Positions 10,415 through 18,617 of a stretch of DNA of 64,000 nucleotides are shown here, one piece after another. Position numbers and translations under genes: made by a program. The notes below the pieces were generated by a model. The model searched no databases and was not told the DNA's origin. It worked only from the letters and a program-made list of their open reading frames with translations. Every line of letters starts with the position of its first letter. The first letter of the stretch is position 1. Source of the DNA: an uncultured Clostridia bacterium (GTDB taxonomy: Bacteria > Bacillota > Clostridia > Oscillospirales > Ruminococcaceae). The stretch covers positions 1 through 64,000 of the forward strand of contig CAMVDP010000001.1 of assembly GCA_947166275.1 (NCBI GenBank), given 5' to 3'.

Positions 10415-13261
10415 TTGGCGTATAACTCGCTTGCAGAGATAGTTACGATACCATTTATCGTGACGATATATCTGTTCCTGCTTCTCCGATACAAAAACAG
10501 CACAAACAAGGAAAGATCGTTCAGACGAATGGTCATGTTCGTCCTGCTCTCAAACATCTGCGATGTGGGAGTAGGTCACGTGACCGGATCGGCATTTGTA
10601 CCCAACGGCTTCGTTATCGTACTGAATACTCTGGACCACATCCTTCTCACATGCTGTGCATTCAGCTTCATCGTGTATATCTATGACTATGTCGAGAAGT
10701 TCACAGACTACAAGGCCCGGAAAATATGTATGATCGTAAATCAGATCGTACTCATCGGCTCTATGTTTCTGTACCTGCAGAATTTCATTACCGGCACCGT
10801 GTTCGGATTTGACGAGAGCGGCAATTACTATGAGGGGCCGCTGTTTATGTTCGCCGCATACGGGATCCCGTCATATTTCAATATCTACTCGCTGGTAGCG
10901 GTGATAGTATATTACAGGTATTTCAGGCGATCGCAGCTTATAGCGATAATGTTCTCATTCGTTGCCATGTGGATCGCCGTGTTCCTCCAGCTCGTCGTTT
11001 TCCCGGGCTATCTGCTTTCAATGACGGGTATCGTATTCGGTCTGTTCCTTGTATTCCTGTCGCATGAGACCCCGGAATACTACAACCTCGAGGAAGCCAT
11101 GGAGAAGCTGCGGCAGTCGCGTGAGGAAGAAGAGCAGGCAAAGCTCAAGGCAATCGCCGCAGACGACGCAAAGACCCAGTTCCTTTCACAGATGTCCCAT
11201 GAGATAAGAACGCCTATCAACGCTATCATGGGTTATAACAATATCATCATGGAGGACACCGACGAGGATGCCACCCGTGAGTACTCCCGCAAGGCGAGAC
11301 TCGCCGCACGCAGGCTGCTGGACTTCTTCGAGAGCTTGTTCGAGTTCGTGGATATCGGCGGTGAGTCCGTGCTGAAAGATATCGCTTCCGGCGAGGGCAG
11401 CGATGAATACACCGACGAATTCGAGTCTGACGAGAGCGGACTGTCGCCGTTTGAGGGCGCGCAGGAGCTTCGTATCCTCGTAGTTGACGATACCGAGATG
11501 AACGTCGATCTGCTGGTCCGTATGCTGCGCTCGATGGGCTTCGAGACCGACAGCGCCTCCGACGGTGAAAAGGCGCTGGAGCGCATTCGCTCGGAGCACT
11601 ATGACCTGATATTCATGGATCACATGATGCCGGTCATGGATGGCATGGAGGCTATGCGTATCATACGTGAGGAGCGGCTCTGCGAAGGCATACCCGTTAT
11701 CATGCTCACGGCGAACACGATAAAGGGTGAGAAACAGAAATACCTCGACGCGGGCTTCACGGAGTATGTCACCAAGCCCTTCACCGACAAGTCGATCAAG
11801 GATGTCATACTCAAGCACCTGCCCGTGGACGAGGAGCGCATAAACCAATCTTCGTGGCCGCCCGAGTGGCGAATGCTGCAGAAGGAGCTGCCGTTCCTGC
11901 GCCTGTCAGCGGCAAGAGAACGCTTCCGTTCAGACGCGGATTTCTACATCGCGGCTCTGCACGACTTTGCCAAGACCCTGATCGTACCGAAGCTCGAAGA
12001 ATACATCGAAACGGGCGACTACTACAATTACAGGGCTTTGATCTGCTCCGTCAAGGACGCGTCAAAGCTTATCGGTGCCGATGTGCTCTCGGACAGAGCC
12101 GCGGCAATAGAAAAGCTCTACATCAAGGGCAACATCGAGGAGCTGAAGACCAAGCATGTCGCGTTCATCGAGAACGTCAAGCGTATGCTGAAGCAGCTCT
12201 CGACGGCACTGTACCTGTCCGAGAGTGACGCAGAGATCATCATAGGCTCCGCCACGACGGATGTGAGACCGCTCGTTCTCGTCATAGACGATGAAAAGAT
12301 GATCTGCGAAATGACGAACAGGATACTCCGACCCTACTACCGCGTAGTCTCGGTAGCTACCGGAGAAGAGGGCATCATCCACGCACAGGAGGATTCACCG
12401 GCACTGATACTGCTCGATGTGAACCTGATGAGTATGGATGGCTTCGATGTCATGCGTGCGCTCCAGTCCGTTGAGGAGACCGCGGATATCCCCGTAGTCT
12501 TCATGACCGCGGACGACAGCGGTGAAGCTGAAGTCAGAGGCTTCCGCAACGGCGCGGCAGACTTTGTCCGCAAACCGTTTGTACCAGAAGTCATGCTCAG
12601 CCGTGTGCGCCGGATAGTGGAGCTCTCCTCGCTGCAGAGACACCTGCGGCGTGAGATAAACCGCCAGACCGAGAAGATAGGCAACCTGTCGAAAGAGGTC
12701 CTGTTAGCGCTGTCGAAGGCGGTGGACGCGAAGGACAAGTACACCAACGACCACTCACTGCGTGTCGGAAAATATGCTGCGTGGCTCGGTCAACAGCTAG
12801 GCAAGTCCAAGAAGGAACAGGACGAGCTGTACATCATCGGACTGCTGCATGATGTAGGCAAGATAGGCGTTCACGAAGAGATAATCAACAAGCCCGGAAG
12901 ACTCACGGACGAGGAATACGCCGAGATCAAGACCCATACCGTGGTGGGCTATGAGATACTCAAAGGCATCACCGAGATGCCCGAGGCGGCAAAATGCGCA
13001 CGTTGGCATCACGAACGTTATGACGGGCGCGGATATCCCGACGGGTTATCCGGCACGGATATACCGGAAATGGCGAGGATCATGTCCGTCGCCGACGCGT
13101 ATGACGCTATGACATCGACACGTGCGTACCAGGCTTTGAAGCCGCAGAAGGAAGTACGCGAAGAGATAATACGCTGCAAGGGTACCCAGTTCGACCCGCT
13201 GATCGCAGACGCTATGATCCGCATCATCGATGAGGACAGAGAATACAAGCTTCATGGATGA
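10415..13261 (+). CDS. Multi-TM HisKA(no HATPase)-REC-Hpt-like-REC-HD-GYP signalling protein (TTG start)
   Basis: N-terminal hydrophobic segments; FLSQMSHEIRTPINAIMGY; REC1 LRILVVDDTEMN..FMDHMMP..LTAN..TKPF; REC2 VLVIDDEKM..LLDVNLM..MTADD..RKPF; HD-GYP GLLHDVGKIGVHEEIINKPGRLT...HHERYDGRGYPDGLSG. RBS gaggaggtg. Confidence 0.92.
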   Translation: MAYNSLAEIVTIPFIVTIYLFLLLRYKNSTNKERSFRRMVMFVLLSNICDVGVGHVTGSAFVPNGFVIVLNTLDHILLTCCAFSFIVYIYDYVEKFTDYKARKICMIVNQIVLIGSMFLYLQNFITGTVFGFDESGNYYEGPLFMFAAYGIPSYFNIYSLVAVIVYYRYFRRSQLIAIMFSFVAMWIAVFLQLVVFPGYLLSMTGIVFGLFLVFLSHETPEYYNLEEAMEKLRQSREEEEQAKLKAIAADDAKTQFLSQMSHEIRTPINAIMGYNNIIMEDTDEDATREYSRKARLAARRLLDFFESLFEFVDIGGESVLKDIASGEGSDEYTDEFESDESGLSPFEGAQELRILVVDDTEMNVDLLVRMLRSMGFETDSASDGEKALERIRSEHYDLIFMDHMMPVMDGMEAMRIIREERLCEGIPVIMLTANTIKGEKQKYLDAGFTEYVTKPFTDKSIKDVILKHLPVDEERINQSSWPPEWRMLQKELPFLRLSAARERFRSDADFYIAALHDFAKTLIVPKLEEYIETGDYYNYRALICSVKDASKLIGADVLSDRAAAIEKLYIKGNIEELKTKHVAFIENVKRMLKQLSTALYLSESDAEIIIGSATTDVRPLVLVIDDEKMICEMTNRILRPYYRVVSVATGEEGIIHAQEDSPALILLDVNLMSMDGFDVMRALQSVEETADIPVVFMTADDSGEAEVRGFRNGAADFVRKPFVPEVMLSRVRRIVELSSLQRHLRREINRQTEKIGNLSKEVLLALSKAVDAKDKYTNDHSLRVGKYAAWLGQQLGKSKKEQDELYIIGLLHDVGKIGVHEEIINKPGRLTDEEYAEIKTHTVVGYEILKGITEMPEAAKCARWHHERYDGRGYPDGLSGTDIPEMARIMSVADAYDAMTSTRAYQALKPQKEVREEIIRCKGTQFDPLIADAMIRIIDEDREYKLHG

Positions 13262-13296
13262 TAATACGATATCCCGGATAAAAGGAGGGAGACAGT

Positions 13297-14355
13297 GTGA
13301 GCATAAAAGTCCTTGTCGTGGACGACAGCCGCGTTGAGAGGAATTACCTCGCGGGACTGCTTGAGCGGCTCGGGACACAGACATGCACCGCCTCGGACTG
13401 CGATGAGAGCGTGGTGTGCGCCTGCGAGCACGAGTTCGACATCATGTTCATAGATTACTTCATGCCCGACGCGGACGGAGTACACACGCTGAAGGAGATC
13501 CGCTCGGACGAACGGAGCCTTAACCGTGAAACGCCGGCTTTAGCGCTCGGCGTGGCGGACCCGGTGCTCGGAGAAGACTTCTTCCTGATGCAGGGCTTTT
13601 CGAACTACCTCGAAAAACCGGTAGACTACGAGATGCTGCACGCGGCTCTGCTGCTGTATCTCGCGGAAGACAAGCGAAAAGAGCTCGCAGCCGGTGACAA
13701 GGCTGCCGCGGCTGCGAAGTCCATTCTTCCGGAATGGCTCGGCGAGATACAGGAACTCAATACCGACAACGGCGTGAAGAACTGCGGCAACGAAGAAGGC
13801 TATATGTCGGCACTCACGATATTCTTCGGCTCTATAAAGAAGATGTCAGATGAAATACAGGGATATTACGATTCCGAAAACTGGGACGATTACACCATCA
13901 AGGTGCACGCACTGAAGAGCTCGGCACGTATCATCGGACTCGCGGACCTTTCAGAGCTTGCAAAACAGCTCGAAGCCGCAGGCGACGCACGGGATCTCGG
14001 ATTTATCCGCTCGAACACGGGTGAACTGCTCTCACAGTACCGGTCGTATTCGGATAAGCTCGCGAGGCTGTCCGGCGATGACGGCGGAGACGACGAAAAA
14101 GAGGATACAAGGCCGCTCGCCGACAGAGACTTCCTTGAGGACGCATTCACATCTCTTGAGGAGTTCGCGGGGCAGATGGACTACGATCTCGTTGAAATGG
14201 TAATGACCTCACTTGAGGAGCACAGACTCGAACCCGAGGATAAAGAGATATACGATGCGGTAAACGAAGCCTTCCTGGCACTCGACTGGAACGGCATCAA
14301 AGCCGCCGCACACCGCTACATCGAACGGCTGTACGGTTCGGATGACAGCGGATGA
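13297..14355 (+). CDS. Receiver-Hpt protein (GTG start)
   Basis: IKVLVVDDSRVERNYL...IMFIDYFMPDADG...LEKPVD; Hpt YTIKVHALKSSARIIGLADLSELAKQLE. Confidence 0.88.
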   Translation: MSIKVLVVDDSRVERNYLAGLLERLGTQTCTASDCDESVVCACEHEFDIMFIDYFMPDADGVHTLKEIRSDERSLNRETPALALGVADPVLGEDFFLMQGFSNYLEKPVDYEMLHAALLLYLAEDKRKELAAGDKAAAAAKSILPEWLGEIQELNTDNGVKNCGNEEGYMSALTIFFGSIKKMSDEIQGYYDSENWDDYTIKVHALKSSARIIGLADLSELAKQLEAAGDARDLGFIRSNTGELLSQYRSYSDKLARLSGDDGGDDEKEDTRPLADRDFLEDAFTSLEEFAGQMDYDLVEMVMTSLEEHRLEPEDKEIYDAVNEAFLALDWNGIKAAAHRYIERLYGSDDSG

Positions 14356-14451
14356 CCGCTGACGAAGACATGGTACATAAATCTTTATCTCCCCGCCGGC
14401 GGCAGAGAGGTAAAAGTCAAATAATATATAACAGGAAAGGAATTACAGTAA

Positions 14452-15309
14452 ATGCTTAAAAATGTAATGATCATCAGTACCTCCGAAAGCTTCGCGATAA
14501 AATCCATGGAGCAGAAGCTTATAGCACAGGAGATAAGCGCTTATCAGGTCGTCGCGCGTACCACCGATATAGGAAGCAACATTGACCGCGCAGGTCTTAT
14601 CGTGCTTTATCTCGACGAGAGAATGGCGGCAATGACCGCGTCGCTCCAGAATATGCTGTCGTATCTGAACGACAAGCTGTACGAGTCGAATAAAATGCTT
14701 ATAATCATAGCAAAACGCAAGGACTACGATATCGCAATGCGTTATATCTCCGAGGACTTCCTGCTGCAGTTCTTTGACCGCCCGATGAATATGGAGGCAT
14801 TCGTGACCACCGTGTTCGAGTACATGAACGAGGGCGAGAAGAAGATGGGCGAGAACGATAAGTCTCCCGAAGACGCAGCGGCAGCAGGTGCGGACGCGGC
14901 TCCCGTCAAGAGAAAGATGACCGCTGATATGGTGGCTGTGCGCAAAAGAAGGATACTGCTCGTTGACGATGATGCGTCTTACCTGCGTATCATTCGTAAC
15001 TGGCTCAAGGACGGCTATGAAGTCGGCGTAGCGAGCTCGGCACTGCAGGCTATCATGTGGCTCGCCAAAAACGAGGTAGACCTGATACTTCTCGACTACA
15101 AGATGCCCGTATGCTCGGGCGCACAGATGTTTGCAATGCTCCAGAACGACTCGCAGACAAAGGCTATCCCCGTGTTCTTCCTCACAGGCAACAGCGCCCG
15201 TGAAGATGTAATGGAGATACTAAAGCTCAACCCCACGGGCTATCTGCTGAAGACCTTCGACAGAAAAGCGCTTCTCACACGACTTGAGGAATTCTTCGAA
15301 TTCACATAA
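14452..15309 (+). CDS. Response regulator with N-terminal pseudo-receiver-like domain and C-terminal receiver
   Basis: C-terminal RRILLVDDDASYLRIIRNWLKDGYEV...DLILLDYKMPV...VFFLTGN...YLLKTF; homologous to the protein at 41992-42750. Confidence 0.88.
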   Translation: MLKNVMIISTSESFAIKSMEQKLIAQEISAYQVVARTTDIGSNIDRAGLIVLYLDERMAAMTASLQNMLSYLNDKLYESNKMLIIIAKRKDYDIAMRYISEDFLLQFFDRPMNMEAFVTTVFEYMNEGEKKMGENDKSPEDAAAAGADAAPVKRKMTADMVAVRKRRILLVDDDASYLRIIRNWLKDGYEVGVASSALQAIMWLAKNEVDLILLDYKMPVCSGAQMFAMLQNDSQTKAIPVFFLTGNSAREDVMEILKLNPTGYLLKTFDRKALLTRLEEFFEFT

Positions 15310-15313
15310 AATA

Positions 15314-15355
15314 AGCGAGCATCCCCCCGCCTTTGGCGGGGGGATGCTCGTTTAT
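15314..15355. terminator. Bidirectional intrinsic terminator between convergent genes
   Basis: Near-perfect hairpin aagcgagcatccccccgcc-ttt-ggcggggggatgctcgttt. Confidence 0.9.
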
Positions 15356-15360
15356 GTCTG

Positions 15361-15846
15361 TCACGCGATAACGCTCCACGCGGCTATAAGCCTGTCCAGC
15401 GACCATGCCGCGTTCGCGGGGCTCGTGGACGGGAGCTGTACAGGCTCGACTCCCGTAAGCGGCAGCTGGTATCGGCGGTATATACGGGTAGCAGTGCCGC
15501 CGTTGGTGAACACCCGCCCGATGCCCGTCTCCTTCAGCAGCGCACCGATATCCGCGGGGATAACTCCGCTTATAGATGCGTCCGACGAGCCGGTTATGTC
15601 GCACTCCGAGATAACATCCCACACCGCACAGCCGTTTCGCAGCAGCATTTCCCGCTTTTCGTCCGTCGTCTCAGGCACCTTCTCTCCGAACACTGCCGCA
15701 GTCACGCGCCAGAATCGGTTCTGCGGATGCCCGTAGTAGAAGCCGTACTCCCGCGACTTCACCGACGGGAAGCTGCCGAGTATAAGTACGCGGCTGTGAG
15801 CGTCGAAGACCGGCTCAAAACCATGTCTGACATGTATCGTTTCCAT
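15361..15846 (-). CDS. DNA-deoxyinosine/uracil glycosylase family protein (Mug/UDG-like)
   Basis: LILGSFPSVKSREYGFYYGHPQNRFWRV...NGCAVWDVISECDITGSSDASI...FTNGGTA...LPSTSPANA. Confidence 0.85.
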   Translation of the reverse strand: METIHVRHGFEPVFDAHSRVLILGSFPSVKSREYGFYYGHPQNRFWRVTAAVFGEKVPETTDEKREMLLRNGCAVWDVISECDITGSSDASISGVIPADIGALLKETGIGRVFTNGGTATRIYRRYQLPLTGVEPVQLPSTSPANAAWSLDRLIAAWSVIA

Positions 15847-16022
15847 TGCATGACCTCCCGTTTTTCCATTGATGAAATTGTATCACTTTACTGCAGTCTC
15901 GTCAACAGTCGGAGCATTTTGCCGCAAAAATGCGCAAAATCTGCAGCTTACTGAAATTTCCTCAAATATTTTTGCGGTCTGTGAGAAAAATACGGGTGAA
16001 AACCACGAAAGGAAGGACAGAC

Positions 16023-16466
16023 ATGAAACTTACCGAAAATGAATACGGAGCGCTTGCGAAAAGGCGCTCACCAGATACAAAGCTGTATAAGACTATACCC
16101 GGCGCGTTCGTCATAGGAGGTCTGATATGCTGTACAGGACAGCTTCTATTAAATCTCTACAGCTCGGCAGGACTTGACAAGACTGCCGCAGGAACTCTGA
16201 CCTCTGTTACGCTGGTAGCTTTGAGCGCGCTGCTCACAGGCTTCGGGCTTTACGATAAGATAGCGAAGCACGCCGGAGCAGGCACACTCGTACCGATAAC
16301 GGGCTTCGCGAACGCGGTGGTCTCACCCGCTCTCGAATTCAAGACCGAAGGCTATGTGCTCGGTGTCGGAGCAAAGATATTCCTTATCGCGGGACCTGTG
16401 ATAGTGTACGGTCTGGCGGCATCAGCGCTGTACGGCATCATACTGTTCATCACGCAGGCGGTCTGA
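16023..16466 (+). CDS. spoVAC: Stage V sporulation protein AC
   Basis: KTIPGAFVIGGLICCTGQ...SVTLVALSALLTGFGLYDKIAKHAGAGTLVPITGFANAVVSPALEFKTEGYVLGVGAKIF. Confidence 0.95.
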   Translation: MKLTENEYGALAKRRSPDTKLYKTIPGAFVIGGLICCTGQLLLNLYSSAGLDKTAAGTLTSVTLVALSALLTGFGLYDKIAKHAGAGTLVPITGFANAVVSPALEFKTEGYVLGVGAKIFLIAGPVIVYGLAASALYGIILFITQAV

Positions 16467-16482
16467 CGGGAAAGGAGCCGAT

Positions 16483-17499
16483 ATGAGCAGTTATCTGAAA
16501 AACGGCACAGTGACGACTGACACCCTGCCGTCAATAGTATCCTACGGCACCGCAGTCGGCAGAATGGAGGGCGACGGACCTCTCGGAAGCTGCTTCGACT
16601 ACGTGAGCGAGGACTCGTGCTTTGGCGAAAACACATGGGAAAAAGCGGAAAGCCGGCTCCAGCAGCACGCTTTTGAACAGGCGCTCCTGCGGGGTAGTAT
16701 AGCGGAAAGCGATATAAGCTTCGTATTCGCCGGCGACCTGCTGAACCAATGCACAGGCTCGGCATACAGCATGCGCAATAACGGGCTGCGCTTCATTGGA
16801 CTGTACGGAGCCTGCTCCACTATGGCGGAAAGTCTCGCGATGGCTGCGATGTTCATAGACAACGGTATCGGCGAGTACTGCGCAGCGCTCACATCGTCGC
16901 ACTTCTGCTCCGCCGAGCGTCAGTTCCGCTTTCCCGAGACCTACGGAGGACAGCGCCCGCCGACTGCACAGTGGACAGCGACCGCAAGCGGATGCGCTAT
17001 CATCGGCGACCATTCCGCGCCGCCGTATATCCGCTCGGTGACGGTAGGCACGATAATCGATATGGGCATAAAAGACGCTAACAACATGGGCGCGGCAATG
17101 GCTCCCGCAGCGTATGACACGCTTCGCACGCACTTCTCGAATACCGGCACCTGCCCCGACGACTACGATCTGATACTGACCGGTGACCTCGGCTCTGTCG
17201 GCAGCGAGATACTCCGTGATCTGTTCCTGCAGGACGGAATTTCTCTCGGAGAGCGGTACAATGACTGCGGGCTGCTGATATTCGACCGTGAGAAGCAGGA
17301 TGTCCACGCGGGTGGGTCGGGCTGCGGATGCAGCGCCTCGGTGCTGTGCGGACATATCCTCGGCAGGATACGAAGCGGCGAGCTGAAAAACGTGCTGTTC
17401 GCGGCAACCGGCGCACTGATGTCACCGACGCTCGTGCAGCAGGGCGAAAGCATTCCCGGCATCTCCCACGCTGTACACATCAGCGCGGAAAGTGTTTAA
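16483..17499 (+). CDS. spoVAD: Stage V sporulation protein AD (thiolase-like fold)
   Basis: FVFAGDLLNQCTGSAYSMRNNGLRFIGLYGACSTMAESLAMAAMFIDNG...SSHFCSAERQFRFPETYGGQRPPTAQWTATASGC. Confidence 0.96.
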   Translation: MSSYLKNGTVTTDTLPSIVSYGTAVGRMEGDGPLGSCFDYVSEDSCFGENTWEKAESRLQQHAFEQALLRGSIAESDISFVFAGDLLNQCTGSAYSMRNNGLRFIGLYGACSTMAESLAMAAMFIDNGIGEYCAALTSSHFCSAERQFRFPETYGGQRPPTAQWTATASGCAIIGDHSAPPYIRSVTVGTIIDMGIKDANNMGAAMAPAAYDTLRTHFSNTGTCPDDYDLILTGDLGSVGSEILRDLFLQDGISLGERYNDCGLLIFDREKQDVHAGGSGCGCSASVLCGHILGRIRSGELKNVLFAATGALMSPTLVQQGESIPGISHAVHISAESV

Positions 17500-17509
17500 G
17501 GAGGAAAAC

Positions 17510-17887
17510 ATGGATTATTTATGGGCATTTCTTGCGGGCGGCGCACTTTGTGCCATCGGGCAGCTGCTTATTGACCTGACATCGATGACGCCTGCCCGCA
17601 TACTCGTCACCTACGTCGTTGCGGGAGTATTCCTCGGAGCTGTCGGTGTGTACGAGCCGTACGCGGAGTTTGCCGGAGCGGGAGCCACAGTGCCGCTCAC
17701 CGGCTTCGGATATCAGCTCGCCAAAGGTGTGCGTGAAGCCGTGACGGCTGACGGGCTTATCGGCGCACTGACAGGCGGACTCGAAGCCTGCGCAGGAGGG
17801 ATCACCGCAGCGGTGGTATTCGCTCTTATAGTGGCGCTTCTGTTCACACGGGGTGACAAGACCGCAAAAATTACGGGTCAGTCTTGA
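17510..17887 (+). CDS. spoVAE: Stage V sporulation protein AE
   Basis: FLAGGALCAIGQLLIDLTSMTPARILVTYVVAGVFLGAVGVYEPYAEFAGAGATVPLTGFGYQLAKGV. Confidence 0.95.
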   Translation: MDYLWAFLAGGALCAIGQLLIDLTSMTPARILVTYVVAGVFLGAVGVYEPYAEFAGAGATVPLTGFGYQLAKGVREAVTADGLIGALTGGLEACAGGITAAVVFALIVALLFTRGDKTAKITGQS

Positions 17888-17913
17888 CTTTTCACCGCTG
17901 TGTATGGTATAAT
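17884..17913 (+). promoter_or_regulatory. rnpB promoter overlapping the 3' end of spoVAE (TTGACT-18-TATAAT)
   Basis: TTGACT 17884-17889 and TATAAT 17908-17913, a few nt upstream of the RNase P RNA 5' end. Confidence 0.7.
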
Positions 17914-17919
17914 AAACCG

Positions 17920-18273
17920 AACTGGATCAGGTGGACGCACGGCTGTACAGCTGTGAGGAAAGTCCGGGCATCACAGAGCAGGATAGCTGTTAACGGCAGC
18001 CGAGGGCGACCTCAGGGCAAGTGCAACAGAAATATACCGCATACCTTGTGTATGTAAGGGTGGAAAGGCGAGGCAAGAGCTCACCGGGTACGCGGAGACG
18101 CGTATGCCATGTAAACCCTATCCGATGCAACGCCGATTGGTTCGGAGAGCAACGTGCCTGCTCGGCGCGCTCCGTTATAGGCGGCTACATTGCGAAAGCA
18201 AGACAAGCTTACCGGCGACGGTAAGATCAGATAGATGTTCACCCACGACAAAACCCGGCTTACAGATCCAGTT
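17920..18273 (+). ncRNA. rnpB: RNase P RNA (bacterial)
   Basis: P1 helix aactggatc/gatccagtt closes the molecule; conserved gaggaaagtccgggc and acagaaatataccgc blocks. Confidence 0.96.
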
Positions 18274-18336
18274 CAAGAAGTCATCTTCCGGCACAGACCA
18301 TGGTGGAAACACAGGGGCGGGGCTTATGGAGACGCA

Positions 18337-18377
18337 AAAGACCGCATGGGAGGAAACTCCTGTGCGGTCGTTTTTGT
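18337..18377 (+). terminator. Intrinsic terminator downstream of rnpB
   Basis: gaccgca...tgcggtc hairpin followed by gtttttgtgttttt. Confidence 0.75.
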
Positions 18378-18396
18378 GTTTTTGGGGTGATGTGCG

Positions 18397-18617
18397 CCGT
18401 GCGCCTATCGGGCGTTTCTGTAATATTATCAGGACCTCCGGCTGCGATGCAGAGAACTCGCCCCCTGCAGTAAAGCACCATACGGATCCGGGGGGGCCGT
18501 GCGCCTATCGGGCTTTTCTGTGATATTATCAGGACCTCCGGCTGCGATGCAGAGAACTCGCCCCCTGCAGTAAAGCACCATACGGATCCGGGGGGGCCGT
18601 GCGCCTATCGGGCGTTT
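18397..18617. repeat. Exact-period 100-bp tandem repeat (two units plus about 20 bp of a third)
   Basis: ccgtgcgcctatcgggc... begins at 18397, 18497 and 18597; units 1 and 2 differ at only a few positions. Confidence 0.95.

Noticed and set aside
18021-18523. Plus-strand ORFs (67 aa and 139 aa) over the RNase P RNA region
   Set aside because: Overlap a clear rnpB gene; no protein similarity recognised.
18397-18617. Possible CRISPR or insertion-sequence remnant
   Set aside because: A contiguous tandem duplication including the end of a neighbouring gene; no spacers, no transposase, no terminal inverted repeats.
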